Positions 34,560-44,250 of a DNA stretch of 64,000 nt are shown here, in pieces. Origin of the DNA: Bacillota bacterium (GTDB taxonomy: Bacteria; Bacillota; Bacilli; Desulfuribacillales; Desulfuribacillaceae). The stretch is taken from assembly GCA_023388635.1 (NCBI GenBank), contig JAEWFW010000043.1, positions 1 to 64,000 of the forward strand, in the 5' to 3' direction. A program made the translations under genes and the position numbers. A model generated the notes under the pieces. It saw nothing but the letters and a program-made list of their open reading frames with translations, had not been told where the DNA came from and ran no database searches. Position 1 is the first letter of the stretch; every line of letters begins with the position of its first letter.

Positions 34560-35031
34560 GGCTTTCTTCCACCCTTGCTAACATGCCGATTCTCCTTTTT
34601 AGCCCATCGGCATCATCCGATGTCAGCCCCTGGATCGTATGGGTTGTTGCCGCTGTTACGACCGATACGCTGGCAAGATTGTACCTGCGCATTAACGGTC
34701 CGCTCTCGACCTCAACATGCTGCACTCGAGACATCGGCACTAAAACATTGGTGATAAAAATAATACCTGATTGAATTTCTAGTTCCTCTTCAAACAATTC
34801 ATAACGAAATCTGGCGTACTTGACGGAGGGTATGACCCAAACAAACAGCACTAAAGAGACAACCAGCAGTCCCATTGCTCCCCACGCGGGAATCAGCGTC
34901 CAGTCTGCCCACAACGCCCACACTATATAAAATACAATCAAGGACAACAATGCGCCGTTCCATATCAAAGCCGATATCCGGTACACTTTTAAATAATCTA
35001 ATGCTAGTCTTTTCGTCAATGTGCGGTTCAT
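34552..35031 (-). CDS. Bacterial PH-domain membrane protein (YdbS-like)
   Basis: A 159-residue protein: two TM segments (ALIWNGALLSLIVFYIVWAL, AMGLLVVSLVLFVWVIP) followed by one bPH2 domain (YARFRYELFEEELEIQSGIIF, VPMSRVQHVEVESGPLMRRY). ATG at 35031 lies six bases after GGGGAGG. It forms a pair with the downstream YdbT-like gene. Confidence 0.88.
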   Translation of the reverse strand: MNRTLTKRLALDYLKVYRISALIWNGALLSLIVFYIVWALWADWTLIPAWGAMGLLVVSLVLFVWVIPSVKYARFRYELFEEELEIQSGIIFITNVLVPMSRVQHVEVESGPLMRRYNLASVSVVTAATTHTIQGLTSDDADGLKRRIGMLARVEESHE

Positions 35032-35146
35032 ACGAATCCTCCCCTGAGCTACCAAATCAAACCCGCTTTACTTAATGTTTACCGACATCTGATTACTATA
35101 CGATAGCCGAGCTTAAAATCCTCTTTTCATATGGGTATAAATGTCA

Positions 35147-35175
35147 TTGATTTTCCAAATTTAATTTGTTATACT
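35147..35175 (+). promoter_or_regulatory. SigA promoter of the M28 peptidase gene
   Basis: TTGATT (35147-35152), 17-bp spacer, TATACT (35170-35175), 60 bases before the ATG. Confidence 0.7.
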
Positions 35176-35234
35176 GCATTTCGATTTCTCAAAAATCTGA
35201 GGAATCATACTATTCTAGTAAAGGATGTTGATAA

Positions 35235-37370
35235 ATGAAAAAATTGTTTGGGTATGCGGTGGTTTTTGTGACTTTGTTGTTTTTGGTAGGATGTGATGGA
35301 CAAAAAACCCCCGCAACTAGCGAACAGGAGCTGACGCATTCAGCGCAAGAAGCATATCTCAAAAATGTAGACGGTAAATACGCCTATGAGATTGCAAAAC
35401 GATTAGAAGAATTTCGCTCCCACGAGCAACTCGGCTATCGTACTGCCGGTTCTGAAGCAGAGAAAGCGGCAGGAAACATGTTGTATGAAGAAATGAAAAA
35501 GATAGGTTTGTCCGATGTGACGAAAGATGAGTTTACCGTGGATAGCTGGACGTTTGAAAAAGCGACACTCACTTATCAGGAAGATACGGGAGAGCAAATC
35601 GACGTATTGCTTGGCGGCTACGCTGTAACCTTGGATACACAAGGTCCTAAACAGTATGAAATTGTTTATGCGGGACAAGGAACCGCAGATGATTTTAAAG
35701 ATTTGGATGTAACAGATAAGTTAGTGTTGATTGATATAAATCAACGTGAAAATTGGTGGATTAACTACCCTGCCTATGAAGCAAAACTTCACGGAGCGGC
35801 TGCTGTAATAGCGGCTCAAGACGGCGGGTATGCAGAAGTATCCGACGAAGCACTGAATTCACAGGATGTTTGCGGACCGGCAGATGCACCGGCATTTTCG
35901 ATCAGCCGAAAAGATGCGAACGCACTGCAGGATTTGATCAAGAAAAGTGGCGACAAGCCTTACACAGTGACACTCGATGCGAAAACGATTGTCGAGCAAG
36001 ATGGAAAGACAGCCAATATCGTTGGGATGATTCCGGGTAAAGACCCTGACTCGATGATTCTGTACTCGGCGCATTACGATGCGTACTTTGACGGATTCCA
36101 AGATGACGGCATGGCAATCGGCTTGATGATGGAAATTGCTAAGGGAATGATTGATTCGGGATATCAACCGAACAAAACATTGGTCTTCGTGGCACAGGCA
36201 GCAGAAGAGTGGGGAGTCACCAACTCCCGCTACGACTGGTCAACCGGTGCTTACAATCAAATATTCCGTGTGCATCCGGAATGGGTTGGGAAAGCAATTG
36301 TCGATATCAATTTCGAGCTTCCTGCCTATGAGCATATGCCATCTGATGAAATTCGCACTACATACGAGTACGCCGCATTTTTGCGCGAATTCGTCAAAAC
36401 AGTCCCACAAGTGGATGGTGTCTATGCTGACGGCGTCGATGTAGTTGCCCCACTGCGTACATGGTCTGACGATTATTCGTACTCTCTGGCGGGTGTACCG
36501 GCAATGCGCAACGATTTCCAAGACAGTCAGTTTATGCACACGCACTATCATTCGCAGTTTGATGATATGCACACATATAATGAAAAGGCCTTACAGTTCC
36601 ATTTGCAAATGTACGGTTTGCTCGGGATCGCTTATGACGACCTAGCTGCACTGCCACTCGACTTCACTGAACGCTTATCCGCTTTAGAAAGTTCATTAGA
36701 GTGGGAAGATGCCGATCCTGCGTTGACTGCTCCGATCCAGGATATTATATCGTCTACGAAATCATTGGCAAACGATTTGAATGAAAAAATCCGTCTGCTA
36801 AATGAGCAGTACCTCCTAGCATTGCACAACAAAGACGAAAATCAGATCGAACAGCTAGAAGCACAAAGCAAACAGCTCAATGCACAGACACTTGCTATTT
36901 ATAAATATGCCCAAGATCATTTCGTGCGTTTGACTTGGGAAGATGAAGAAATTTTCCCGCATGAGCATTATCAGACGAATCTGTTCGCTTTGAAGAAATC
37001 GATTGAAGCCTTGAAAGATAATGATCCGCTGGCAGCTTTAGATGAGTACTTATATTTGATCGATAACAACTGGTACGCATACAGTTTCAGCAATGAAACG
37101 TATCGCTATTTTACCGATTATGTACTTGAACAGCCAGACGACCGTCTCCTATGGGGCGCCGGACGGATAATGGGACATATCGATTTGTATGAAGTCATTC
37201 AGTCTTTGCAAGAAAAAACAGAGGTAGAAGGAACTGATTTTACCGAGGAAATCTCTGTTTTAGAATCTGCATACCAAGCATCATTGGAAGGATATGTGAA
37301 ATCCCTCTCAGGTGTTCAAGGTCATTTGCAGCAGATGAACACGATGATTGAGCAAAGTATAAACGAGTAA
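35235..37370 (+). CDS. M28-family zinc aminopeptidase lipoprotein
   Basis: A 711-residue lipoprotein (FGYAVVFVTLLFLVGC, lipobox Cys ~20). A PA-type insert sits at ~115-230. The M28 catalytic core follows with YSAHYDAYFDGFQDDGMAIG (zinc His/Asp), VFVAQAAEEWG (catalytic and ligand Glu) and the late HTHYHSQFDD His ligand. The C-terminal ~260 residues are helical (LNEKIRLLNEQYLLALHNK) and not recognised; they make it longer than usual M28 enzymes. It would trim peptides outside the cell. Transcribed alone with a strong terminator. Confidence 0.92.
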   Translation: MKKLFGYAVVFVTLLFLVGCDGQKTPATSEQELTHSAQEAYLKNVDGKYAYEIAKRLEEFRSHEQLGYRTAGSEAEKAAGNMLYEEMKKIGLSDVTKDEFTVDSWTFEKATLTYQEDTGEQIDVLLGGYAVTLDTQGPKQYEIVYAGQGTADDFKDLDVTDKLVLIDINQRENWWINYPAYEAKLHGAAAVIAAQDGGYAEVSDEALNSQDVCGPADAPAFSISRKDANALQDLIKKSGDKPYTVTLDAKTIVEQDGKTANIVGMIPGKDPDSMILYSAHYDAYFDGFQDDGMAIGLMMEIAKGMIDSGYQPNKTLVFVAQAAEEWGVTNSRYDWSTGAYNQIFRVHPEWVGKAIVDINFELPAYEHMPSDEIRTTYEYAAFLREFVKTVPQVDGVYADGVDVVAPLRTWSDDYSYSLAGVPAMRNDFQDSQFMHTHYHSQFDDMHTYNEKALQFHLQMYGLLGIAYDDLAALPLDFTERLSALESSLEWEDADPALTAPIQDIISSTKSLANDLNEKIRLLNEQYLLALHNKDENQIEQLEAQSKQLNAQTLAIYKYAQDHFVRLTWEDEEIFPHEHYQTNLFALKKSIEALKDNDPLAALDEYLYLIDNNWYAYSFSNETYRYFTDYVLEQPDDRLLWGAGRIMGHIDLYEVIQSLQEKTEVEGTDFTEEISVLESAYQASLEGYVKSLSGVQGHLQQMNTMIEQSINE

Positions 37371-37389
37371 CAAATTTTGAAATTCCAAT

Positions 37390-37455
37390 GAGTCCAGTAT
37401 GGGCGTACCCTGCCAAATAGGCAGGTGAAACCATACCGGACTCTTTTTATATTTT
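37390..37455 (+). terminator. Rho-independent terminator of the M28 gene
   Basis: Nested hairpin: outer arms GAGTCCaGTATGG / CCATACcGGACTC, inner CCTGCC / GGCAGG, followed by TTTTTATATTTT. Confidence 0.85.
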
Positions 37456-37605
37456 ATACAAGCTATTTTACATTCATTTAACCTATTTTATAGTACAAAT
37501 CTATTCTATATTACATACAACCTAGCGTATAAATTACTTACTTAATTCACCATATATTGTGTGCTATAATGAAAACAATTCCATTTTCATGAGCGGAGGA
37601 AATTT

Positions 37606-40600
37606 ATGACGACGATCTTGCTTATTGTTATTTGGCTGCTTTCACCAATTGTGTTAGGAATACTGCTAGCGATCAACATTTCCCGCAAGAATAAATTAAC
37701 AAAAACAGTCGATTTCTTCACGTCCTATTTCAAACATTTATACACAGAGCAACGTATTTCGGAAGAAGATTACCGCAGGCTCCTGCGAAAAGCCGGCAAG
37801 CATCATGCATCTTCAACGGCGGCTTCCGACATGAGACCGGAAACCGTTTTTTCGAAAAATACAACACGATCCGAAAATGCAACGCACTTAGAAAATGTAA
37901 CACGAGTTGCACCAGCAACCGTAACTACTGCCAATCGTTCAGACCTTACTTCTGGCTCTGGTGCTAATCTCACTTCAAACCCTGCTTCCGACTTTGGCAT
38001 GTCAAAAAAAGCGATACGCAAACCGATAAATACCTTGAATATCGTACTAATTATCGGTGTGCTGTTTATCGTCTTAGCCGGACTTATTTTCGCCACTACT
38101 TCATGGGCGTATTTACATAATTTCGTAAAAGTAATCATCGTATCGTCCTTAGTGATCGTGTTCTTTGCCACGTCAATACTGGCAGACACAAAACTGCAAT
38201 TAAAACAGACCGGTATTGCCTTTTACACATTAGGCAGTATCTTCTTGCCGATCGCCGTTGTGGCAATCGGTTATTTCAACTTACTTGGCAATTGGTTCTC
38301 GCTTTATGGTGCGGGGCGATATGTACTCGGCTTGACAGCCTTCGCGCTATTAGGCATAGCGACTGCTATAGGAGCGAGCAAATACCGCTCTAAATACTTC
38401 ATCTGGGCTGCCTATGCATGTCTGACCTTCTCTGTGCTCTGTCTCGCCAGAAGTATCTTTACGGATACCGGCATACTTGCCTTATGCTTTGCCGTATATT
38501 GTCTGGCTGTCACTTTGCTCAGTCCGCGGATTACATCATATGTCAGTGCACATGCCGACAAATCTTACACGACACTTCTCAACCATTGGCAGATGTTCTC
38601 GATTATCAACGTCGCTACTTTGGCGATCCTGTCTCTAGCCATATCTGGCAACGGTATCCCGTCGTCAATCGCGGCGCTGATATTTGCCTGTTTATTTTTG
38701 GGTAGCGACTTCCAGACGGTCGACAAATTCTATAACGGCTTTCCATTCGCCATTTTGCTGATGATCGGCTTTATAAAACTAAATATCAATAACGCTTTCG
38801 ATACGGGTTTATTACTAATGGCATTATCGGGGTCAGCCATCCTGTTGTCTGATATGATGAATCTACTCAGCAGACAGATAAAAAACGGTATAAGTATTGC
38901 GCTTCTAGTTGCCGTGGTACTGCCCTACATATTTGGCAGTGCCGCCTATTGGACGGAAGAAACCACCTGGACTCTACCTCTGTTTTTGTCAACAATTATA
39001 TTATTGATCAACATCACATGGATGGCGGTCAAATATCAATATCGCCCGCTGATTTATTTGCATCCACTGTTTACCGCTATCCTGCTTGGCGGAGTGATTG
39101 ATTTATTCCTGCCTGCCGCTGTGCCCGTGGGACTGGCGGTCTCCGCTTTATCTCTAGCTGCCTTTGGCGTATATGTTTATCTAGAGCGGTTCAGCCAATT
39201 TGCTTGTCTACGCAGCAGATTTGCAGATATTTTGTTCGCTCTCGGCTGTCTATGGGCAGGTTTTTATGATCTTAGCTACTTTTATTTTGGTGCTTCGCTG
39301 ACACTTGCACAGCTTTGGACGAACTTGTTCGCTTTGTCTGCTTTCTGTTTCCTGTTAGGCGTTCTGTCGCTGTCAAGAAAAATAGATATTGTCAGTCAAG
39401 CGGCTAGTTTCATACTGCCTTATGCTCTGCTTCTTCCGTTAATTCCAATTGCTACTATGATAAACCGCAACTCAATCAGTTTACTGGAAAATAACGTGTT
39501 CCTAGTATTTAGTGGGCTTTTGACTCTAGTAGCGGTAATTCTGTTATTGCAAGACAAACAAAAAATAGCTGACCGCTATGAACTCTCGCTGGCAATCGCT
39601 ATTTCTCTGTACGGGGTGTTTGCACCTTTGGTTGCGTGGTACGATTTTAATGATCGACTTTATCCTGTTTTCTTCTGGCTGCTTACAGGCTATTGGGGAG
39701 TCCAGTGCCTGATACAGCAGAAACGCATAACTACAATCGGCAAATCGCTCGGTGCCACCAGGCTATTATATATCGTCGGAGCCGGTCTGCTCGTATCGCT
39801 ATTTTGCACAGCACATGGCTTATTCCCTGACGCGCTTTTAGGATGGCTGCTTTTAGTACCGGCATCTGCATCCGCTTTACTGTTTCTAGCGTATCTGCGT
39901 GTTCGTGATAATTTGACAGTATTGCCCTCGGGTTTGCGAAACGCAGAAGACTTGAATCACTTCTGTGCATGGGCAATTCATCTGCTTATGTATTTTACGG
40001 CGAGTGAGTATTTCTCTGATCATCGACTGCCACCGGTTTACGCGATTGCCGTATTGGCTCTGATTACACTGGCGTTTTATACTTTATACAGCAGGCGGCA
40101 TACTCTCTTGGGTGTCTTTTCCTTGCCACTTGTGTATCCACTTGCCTTTGAAACAGTTGCCAAATTTTCACCCGCCTCACTTGCGGAAGACACCGTTTAT
40201 CTGTTTACAGCTTTGGCAATCTTCGCGGTCTTTGCTGGTTTCAGCCGGATACTCTATACACAACTTTACACTGTAGAAGGCAAAAATATCGCTACGGCAC
40301 ATTTTGACTGGTTTGCAGTCAGCAGCATCTTATCTCCTGTCTATTTGCTGTCATCTAACGATCAACATTGGCAGTTCGTAGGTTGTATTTTGCTTGCCGC
40401 CTACGCACTATTGTTTTATAAGCGTCTTCCGGTGCCTTACGGCGACCGCATTGTTTTATCCGCAACAGCAATTGCTGTATGCTTAGCCTATTGGACACAA
40501 CCGTTTTTCACTTTCCCAGATATTTTGGAAACAGAGCTGAATCTGCTGCCGTTAATTGTGCTTGCTTTTGTAATGCAACGGAATATATGGAAAGGTTCTT

Positions 40601-40962
40601 TTGCAAGCATCAACCAATTGCCGTTCACGGTCGTCAGCTTGAGCTTGCTAGTCTTGGCAATGGATGCAATCACTTATGAATACACGACAGATGCGCTGAT
40701 TATCGGTATCAGTTCACTGTTTATACTGATCATAGCTTTCTATTTTAAAAGCAAGCGGTGGTTTCTGCTATCAAGTGTTACGCTCGTGCTGCTCGCATTG
40801 TACATGTCGAGGAGTTTCTGGTTATCATTGGCGTGGTGGATCTATCTATTAGCAGCAGGGATTCTTTTACTCAGCATCGCTGCCTATAACGAACGCTCTA
40901 AACAAAAAAGGCAGCAACTGACTAAACGTCTCAGCCGGTTTATGGATGACTGGTCATGGTGA
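37606..40962 (+). CDS. Very large polytopic membrane protein (SCO7613-C-like)
   Basis: A 1118-residue protein. After an N-terminal TM (LLIVIWLLSPIVLGILLAI) and a ~110-residue hydrophilic Ser/Thr/Asn-rich stretch, the rest is almost entirely hydrophobic, about 30 membrane segments in a row, ending in a basic tail (RSKQKRQQLTKRLSR). Layout resembles the SCO7613 C-terminal/DUF2157-like family of Actinobacteria and Bacillota; no catalytic motif is visible. GGAGG precedes the ATG. Stop overlaps the convergent GNAT gene by nine bases. Function unknown. Confidence 0.75.
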   Translation: MTTILLIVIWLLSPIVLGILLAINISRKNKLTKTVDFFTSYFKHLYTEQRISEEDYRRLLRKAGKHHASSTAASDMRPETVFSKNTTRSENATHLENVTRVAPATVTTANRSDLTSGSGANLTSNPASDFGMSKKAIRKPINTLNIVLIIGVLFIVLAGLIFATTSWAYLHNFVKVIIVSSLVIVFFATSILADTKLQLKQTGIAFYTLGSIFLPIAVVAIGYFNLLGNWFSLYGAGRYVLGLTAFALLGIATAIGASKYRSKYFIWAAYACLTFSVLCLARSIFTDTGILALCFAVYCLAVTLLSPRITSYVSAHADKSYTTLLNHWQMFSIINVATLAILSLAISGNGIPSSIAALIFACLFLGSDFQTVDKFYNGFPFAILLMIGFIKLNINNAFDTGLLLMALSGSAILLSDMMNLLSRQIKNGISIALLVAVVLPYIFGSAAYWTEETTWTLPLFLSTIILLINITWMAVKYQYRPLIYLHPLFTAILLGGVIDLFLPAAVPVGLAVSALSLAAFGVYVYLERFSQFACLRSRFADILFALGCLWAGFYDLSYFYFGASLTLAQLWTNLFALSAFCFLLGVLSLSRKIDIVSQAASFILPYALLLPLIPIATMINRNSISLLENNVFLVFSGLLTLVAVILLLQDKQKIADRYELSLAIAISLYGVFAPLVAWYDFNDRLYPVFFWLLTGYWGVQCLIQQKRITTIGKSLGATRLLYIVGAGLLVSLFCTAHGLFPDALLGWLLLVPASASALLFLAYLRVRDNLTVLPSGLRNAEDLNHFCAWAIHLLMYFTASEYFSDHRLPPVYAIAVLALITLAFYTLYSRRHTLLGVFSLPLVYPLAFETVAKFSPASLAEDTVYLFTALAIFAVFAGFSRILYTQLYTVEGKNIATAHFDWFAVSSILSPVYLLSSNDQHWQFVGCILLAAYALLFYKRLPVPYGDRIVLSATAIAVCLAYWTQPFFTFPDILETELNLLPLIVLAFVMQRNIWKGSFASINQLPFTVVSLSLLVLAMDAITYEYTTDALIIGISSLFILIIAFYFKSKRWFLLSSVTLVLLALYMSRSFWLSLAWWIYLLAAGILLLSIAAYNERSKQKRQQLTKRLSRFMDDWSW

Positions 40963-41481
40963 TTTGTGCCCGTGCACTGCGCAATCGATCCAAACATAAT
41001 GCAAAACATCACTTGATTTTTCGATCATACCGCCGTTAGCTAATGCAATTTTTATTGATGGTATATTATTCTTTTCAATTGTTAGTAACACTTTTTCTAT
41101 ATTCAGTTTTCTACATTCTTGCAACAGTCCGGCTAGTAGAATCATTCCATACCCTTTGCCTCGTTCGCTAGAGCATATGGAGTAGCCGATGGAACCTCCG
41201 TCTTCCAGAAGCTTATCTGTGAGAAAATGTCGTATTTTGCCCATCCCGACTGGCACATTATTAACAAACAACCAATACGTAGTTTGTGGAACTTTCCATC
41301 CATCGACTACTCCTTCTTGCTCAGCATCCGCATTACACTGAATAAGCCATTGCCGATATTCTTCGTATGTTTTTTCTTTTACTTCGTTAATAAATCCGTT
41401 CTCATCTAAAGGAATTTGTTGAAGCATTTCATAGACGTCCATTCCGTCATTTATCGATAGTTTTCTCAAATCATAAGCCAT
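40954..41481 (-). CDS. GNAT-family N-acetyltransferase
   Basis: A 175-residue protein with the GNAT acetyl-CoA loop (SICSSERGKGYGMILLAGLL) and late beta strand (VLLTIEKNNIPSIKIALANGG). It is of the type where VPVGMGKIRHFLTD precedes motif A. ATG at 41481 follows AAGGCGGTG; the TTG-initiated extension lacks support. Acceptor substrate unknown. Confidence 0.9.
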   Translation of the reverse strand: MAYDLRKLSINDGMDVYEMLQQIPLDENGFINEVKEKTYEEYRQWLIQCNADAEQEGVVDGWKVPQTTYWLFVNNVPVGMGKIRHFLTDKLLEDGGSIGYSICSSERGKGYGMILLAGLLQECRKLNIEKVLLTIEKNNIPSIKIALANGGMIEKSSDVLHYVWIDCAVHGHKSP

Positions 41482-41506
41482 ACATAACACCGCCTTATGA
41501 AATATA

Positions 41507-41955
41507 TCAGCCACTTCGCAAATCAAGATTGCTTAACATACAATCACCATCTCCCCATGAATAGATGATGAAGTAATTTTTATTATCAAAGTTTCCGTTG
41601 AAAAACACTTTTCTATTTTCAATTGCTTTAATACGACTATCATTTTGTTTCTCAACGAAATAATTCCTGCCATTTTCACTGTATTGTTCATAAAAGCGCT
41701 TTAATTCATCTTCTGAAAGTTCACTTTGGATGAGAATTGCACCAAAATATTGCATCCCGTCCCCATTGCCTGTTAATTTCCCGGCACAAGATATATAATC
41801 TACTAATTCTGTATACTCAGGAAGCGGTAATTTGAGTAAATCCTTAGTTAATCCTTCCGCGACCCTATCGTTTATGAAAGGCATAGATATCAGAAGTTTA
41901 ACAATATAATAATACCCGTAGAAAGTATCACAAGAGATCTAATAACTACTTTCAT
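41507..41955 (-). pseudogene. Membrane-anchored small protein with a frameshift
   Basis: An ATG at 41955 with AGTGAGGT starts a 21-residue membrane anchor (MKVVIRSLVILSTGIIILLNF) that stops with TGA at 41890. The 125-residue body continues in another frame from 41884 (MPFINDRVAEGLTKDLLK, YISCAGKLTGNGDGMQYFGAI, YFIIYSWGDG). The internal ATG has no ribosome binding site. Proteins of this kind, as I recall them, have both parts in one frame (anchor followed by xPFxNDxxA), so a one-base indel near 41885-41900 split the gene. Function of the family unknown. Confidence 0.7.
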
Positions 41956-42022
41956 ATAGAACCTCACTTAGCAATCAAAATAACTGGATTTACATGTATA
42001 TTATCATAGAATTTCTTTCTGC

Positions 42023-42472
42023 CTATGCAAAATATTTTAACTCTTTTTCGACCAATACCGATGCAATACGGAATGCCTTTATCCTGCGGACGGCTAGTGT
42101 GTGCTGGGGAGTACCTTCCTCAAATTTAGGCTGCACTTTCTCAATCCTGCCTATTACAGAAGCTATAGTTTGCAGGGCTTCTTCTAATTCCTCTTTCATA
42201 TATTTACTCTCGTTGGCATCCTTGATCTCATTTACATCGTTGCCCTTAAATGAGTCGCCTCTACTATTTGTTTCTACTTCTCTGTTTAGCAAGTTTATTG
42301 CGACATAGTATGCTCTGATTCCCTGTACAGTCATTATATGCTGCCAGGTCCCGGCTTTTAATTTCAGTTGCGCTTTCTCACTTTTACTAATTGTTGATGC
42401 TATGGCTCGAATCGCTTCGTCTAATTCTTCTAGCGTAAAATTATCTTGTTTCAGAAAATTATCTTCTCTCAC
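42023..42472 (-). CDS. Hypothetical protein with an internal duplication
   Basis: A 149-residue hydrophilic helical protein. Two ~53-residue halves align: FTLEELDEAIRAIASTISKSE...TWQHIMTVQGIRAY and YMKEELEEALQTIASVIGRIE...TPQHTLAVRRIKAF, joined by a ~30-residue polar linker. No known domain recognised. The frame begins with ATG (MREDNF), with GGGAGG a few bases upstream. Confidence 0.65.
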   Translation of the reverse strand: MREDNFLKQDNFTLEELDEAIRAIASTISKSEKAQLKLKAGTWQHIMTVQGIRAYYVAINLLNREVETNSRGDSFKGNDVNEIKDANESKYMKEELEEALQTIASVIGRIEKVQPKFEEGTPQHTLAVRRIKAFRIASVLVEKELKYFA

Positions 42473-42621
42473 AGAACTACCTCCCTCTTAGGATTACTTT
42501 CTTTCGTGGGATTATCTTCTCCCATTGTATTTATTGTCCATGACATACTCCCCATAAAATAAATAACAGTATCGCTCATTATATACATTCTGTCAATCAA
42601 TGAAAACTCAATTTACCTCGT

Positions 42622-42662
42622 AAAAAAACTAGGCGCAGTAATCAATTATGACGACTGCGCCT
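42622..42662 (-). terminator. Rho-independent terminator of the Rieske oxidoreductase gene
   Basis: Perfect arms AGGCGCAGT (42631-42639) / ACTGCGCCT (42654-42662), followed on the minus strand by seven T. Confidence 0.88.
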
Positions 42663-42705
42663 TACTTGTATATTTCAAAATCTCCACCTAAATTAAGAAC
42701 TTGCT

Positions 42706-44163
42706 TTAACCTCGATTGATGGCACTTTGCAAATTTGTCTGTGCCGGATTGTCTATAAGGTTGCCCTTATAATCAAAACGTGATCCGTGGCATGGGCAGT
42801 CCCAGCTTTTTTCGTCCGGATTCCATTCCACTTGGCAACCGAGATGCGGACATTGAGTGGAAACAACAAATACGTTTTCATCTTCATCCTTGTAAACGCC
42901 GACCTTTTCTCCCTCGTATTCCACAACTCCACCATGTCCAACTGGTACTGCTTGTGCATCTTCTGCCGGAAGTGAAAACACTTGTCGAGACAGACCTTTT
43001 ACAGCCTGACCCATATCCGTAACCAATGTTTTCATAGAAGCAGAAGGCGTGAACCGCAAAGGAGAAAACACTTTAGAGTGCGGATTTTCTACTCCGGTAA
43101 TTTCGTCTGAAATTAACTTGGCTGCTACCATACTGCTCGTCATCCCCCATTTGCCAAATCCTGTCGCAACATACCAATCGGGGGTGGAGGAAGAAAACTG
43201 ACCAATATAGGGAATGCAGTCCAAAGTCATACAATCCTGCGCCGACCAATGGAGAATTTCCCTACTTTGCGGATAAAGCTGTTTTGCTTGCTGACGGAGA
43301 AATGAATATTTTCCTCCGGCAGAATTCTCACCTGTACGATGTCCACCACCGCCCAGCAAAAGCACGCGATTAAAGTTACGAAACGATAGACCTTGATCGT
43401 CTACACCGAGGTACATGCCGTTCAGTTCGGCGGCATCTTCTAAAGCTAAAACATAGCTACGTTCCTGATGCATTCGCGCAAAATAGAATCCCGGCACATT
43501 TAAAAATGGAAAGTGGGTGGCAAAGACAATGTATTTTGCCGTGACTGTTCCTTGATCAGTTACGATCCGATTGCCTTCTACCGTGATCACTTTAGTATGC
43601 TCGAAAATATCAAGGTCGCTGGAGATCGTCTGTAAAAATGCGAGCGGATTGAACTGCGCTTGTCCATGAAATTTTACGGCTCCAGCTACAGAAAACGGTA
43701 ATTCCGTTTCTGATGTAAATTCCGCATCGATTCCCAACCTTTTAGCAGCATCCGTCTCCTGTTGTAATTTGGGTACATCCTGCTCATTTTGCGAATACAA
43801 ATAAGCGGGGAACTCCTGAAAATCGCAGTCTATGCTCTGCTCCTTAATTATGCGGCGGTATTCCTGAATTGCCTGCTCATTAGCCTGAGCGTACTGCCTC
43901 GCCTCATCCTCCCCGAAACTTCCTATTAGTTTGTTGTAGATCAGATTATGCTGCGAAGTAATTTTTGCCGTCGTATTTTTCGTTTGCCCGCTCCCTACTT
44001 GTGCGGCTTCCAATACAACGGTTTTGACATTCCGCTGTTTCAAGAAAAATGCCGTCAATATACCTGCCAATCCTCCACCGATCACGGCAGCTTCTACCGT
44101 TAAATCTCCCTGTAAAGTAGGATGATTCTTTATGCTTACTGTTTTGCTCCATATGGATTCCAT
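42706..44163 (-). CDS. FAD-dependent oxidoreductase with C-terminal Rieske domain
   Basis: A 485-residue protein. N-terminal DAO-type FAD domain (AAVIGGGLAGILTAFFLK, VVLEAAQVGSG) and C-terminal Rieske [2Fe-2S] domain with CPHLGC...CPCHGSRFD ligands. Same architecture as B. subtilis YhfW. It would couple flavin oxidation of an amine-type substrate to an iron-sulfur cluster; substrate not known. GGGAGAGG precedes the ATG. Confidence 0.94.
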   Translation of the reverse strand: MESIWSKTVSIKNHPTLQGDLTVEAAVIGGGLAGILTAFFLKQRNVKTVVLEAAQVGSGQTKNTTAKITSQHNLIYNKLIGSFGEDEARQYAQANEQAIQEYRRIIKEQSIDCDFQEFPAYLYSQNEQDVPKLQQETDAAKRLGIDAEFTSETELPFSVAGAVKFHGQAQFNPLAFLQTISSDLDIFEHTKVITVEGNRIVTDQGTVTAKYIVFATHFPFLNVPGFYFARMHQERSYVLALEDAAELNGMYLGVDDQGLSFRNFNRVLLLGGGGHRTGENSAGGKYSFLRQQAKQLYPQSREILHWSAQDCMTLDCIPYIGQFSSSTPDWYVATGFGKWGMTSSMVAAKLISDEITGVENPHSKVFSPLRFTPSASMKTLVTDMGQAVKGLSRQVFSLPAEDAQAVPVGHGGVVEYEGEKVGVYKDEDENVFVVSTQCPHLGCQVEWNPDEKSWDCPCHGSRFDYKGNLIDNPAQTNLQSAINRG

Positions 44164-44250
44164 GCTTATTCACCTCTCCCATAGCTTGTGTAAAAGGAGG
44201 ATTTCTAAACATGTGATGTTTGTTTTGCTGTTTGATTTAAATCCGAAATA

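Noticed and set aside
37803..38189. Antisense frame of 128 residues inside the large membrane protein gene
   Set aside because: It mirrors a low-complexity region of the sense gene and has no ribosome binding site.
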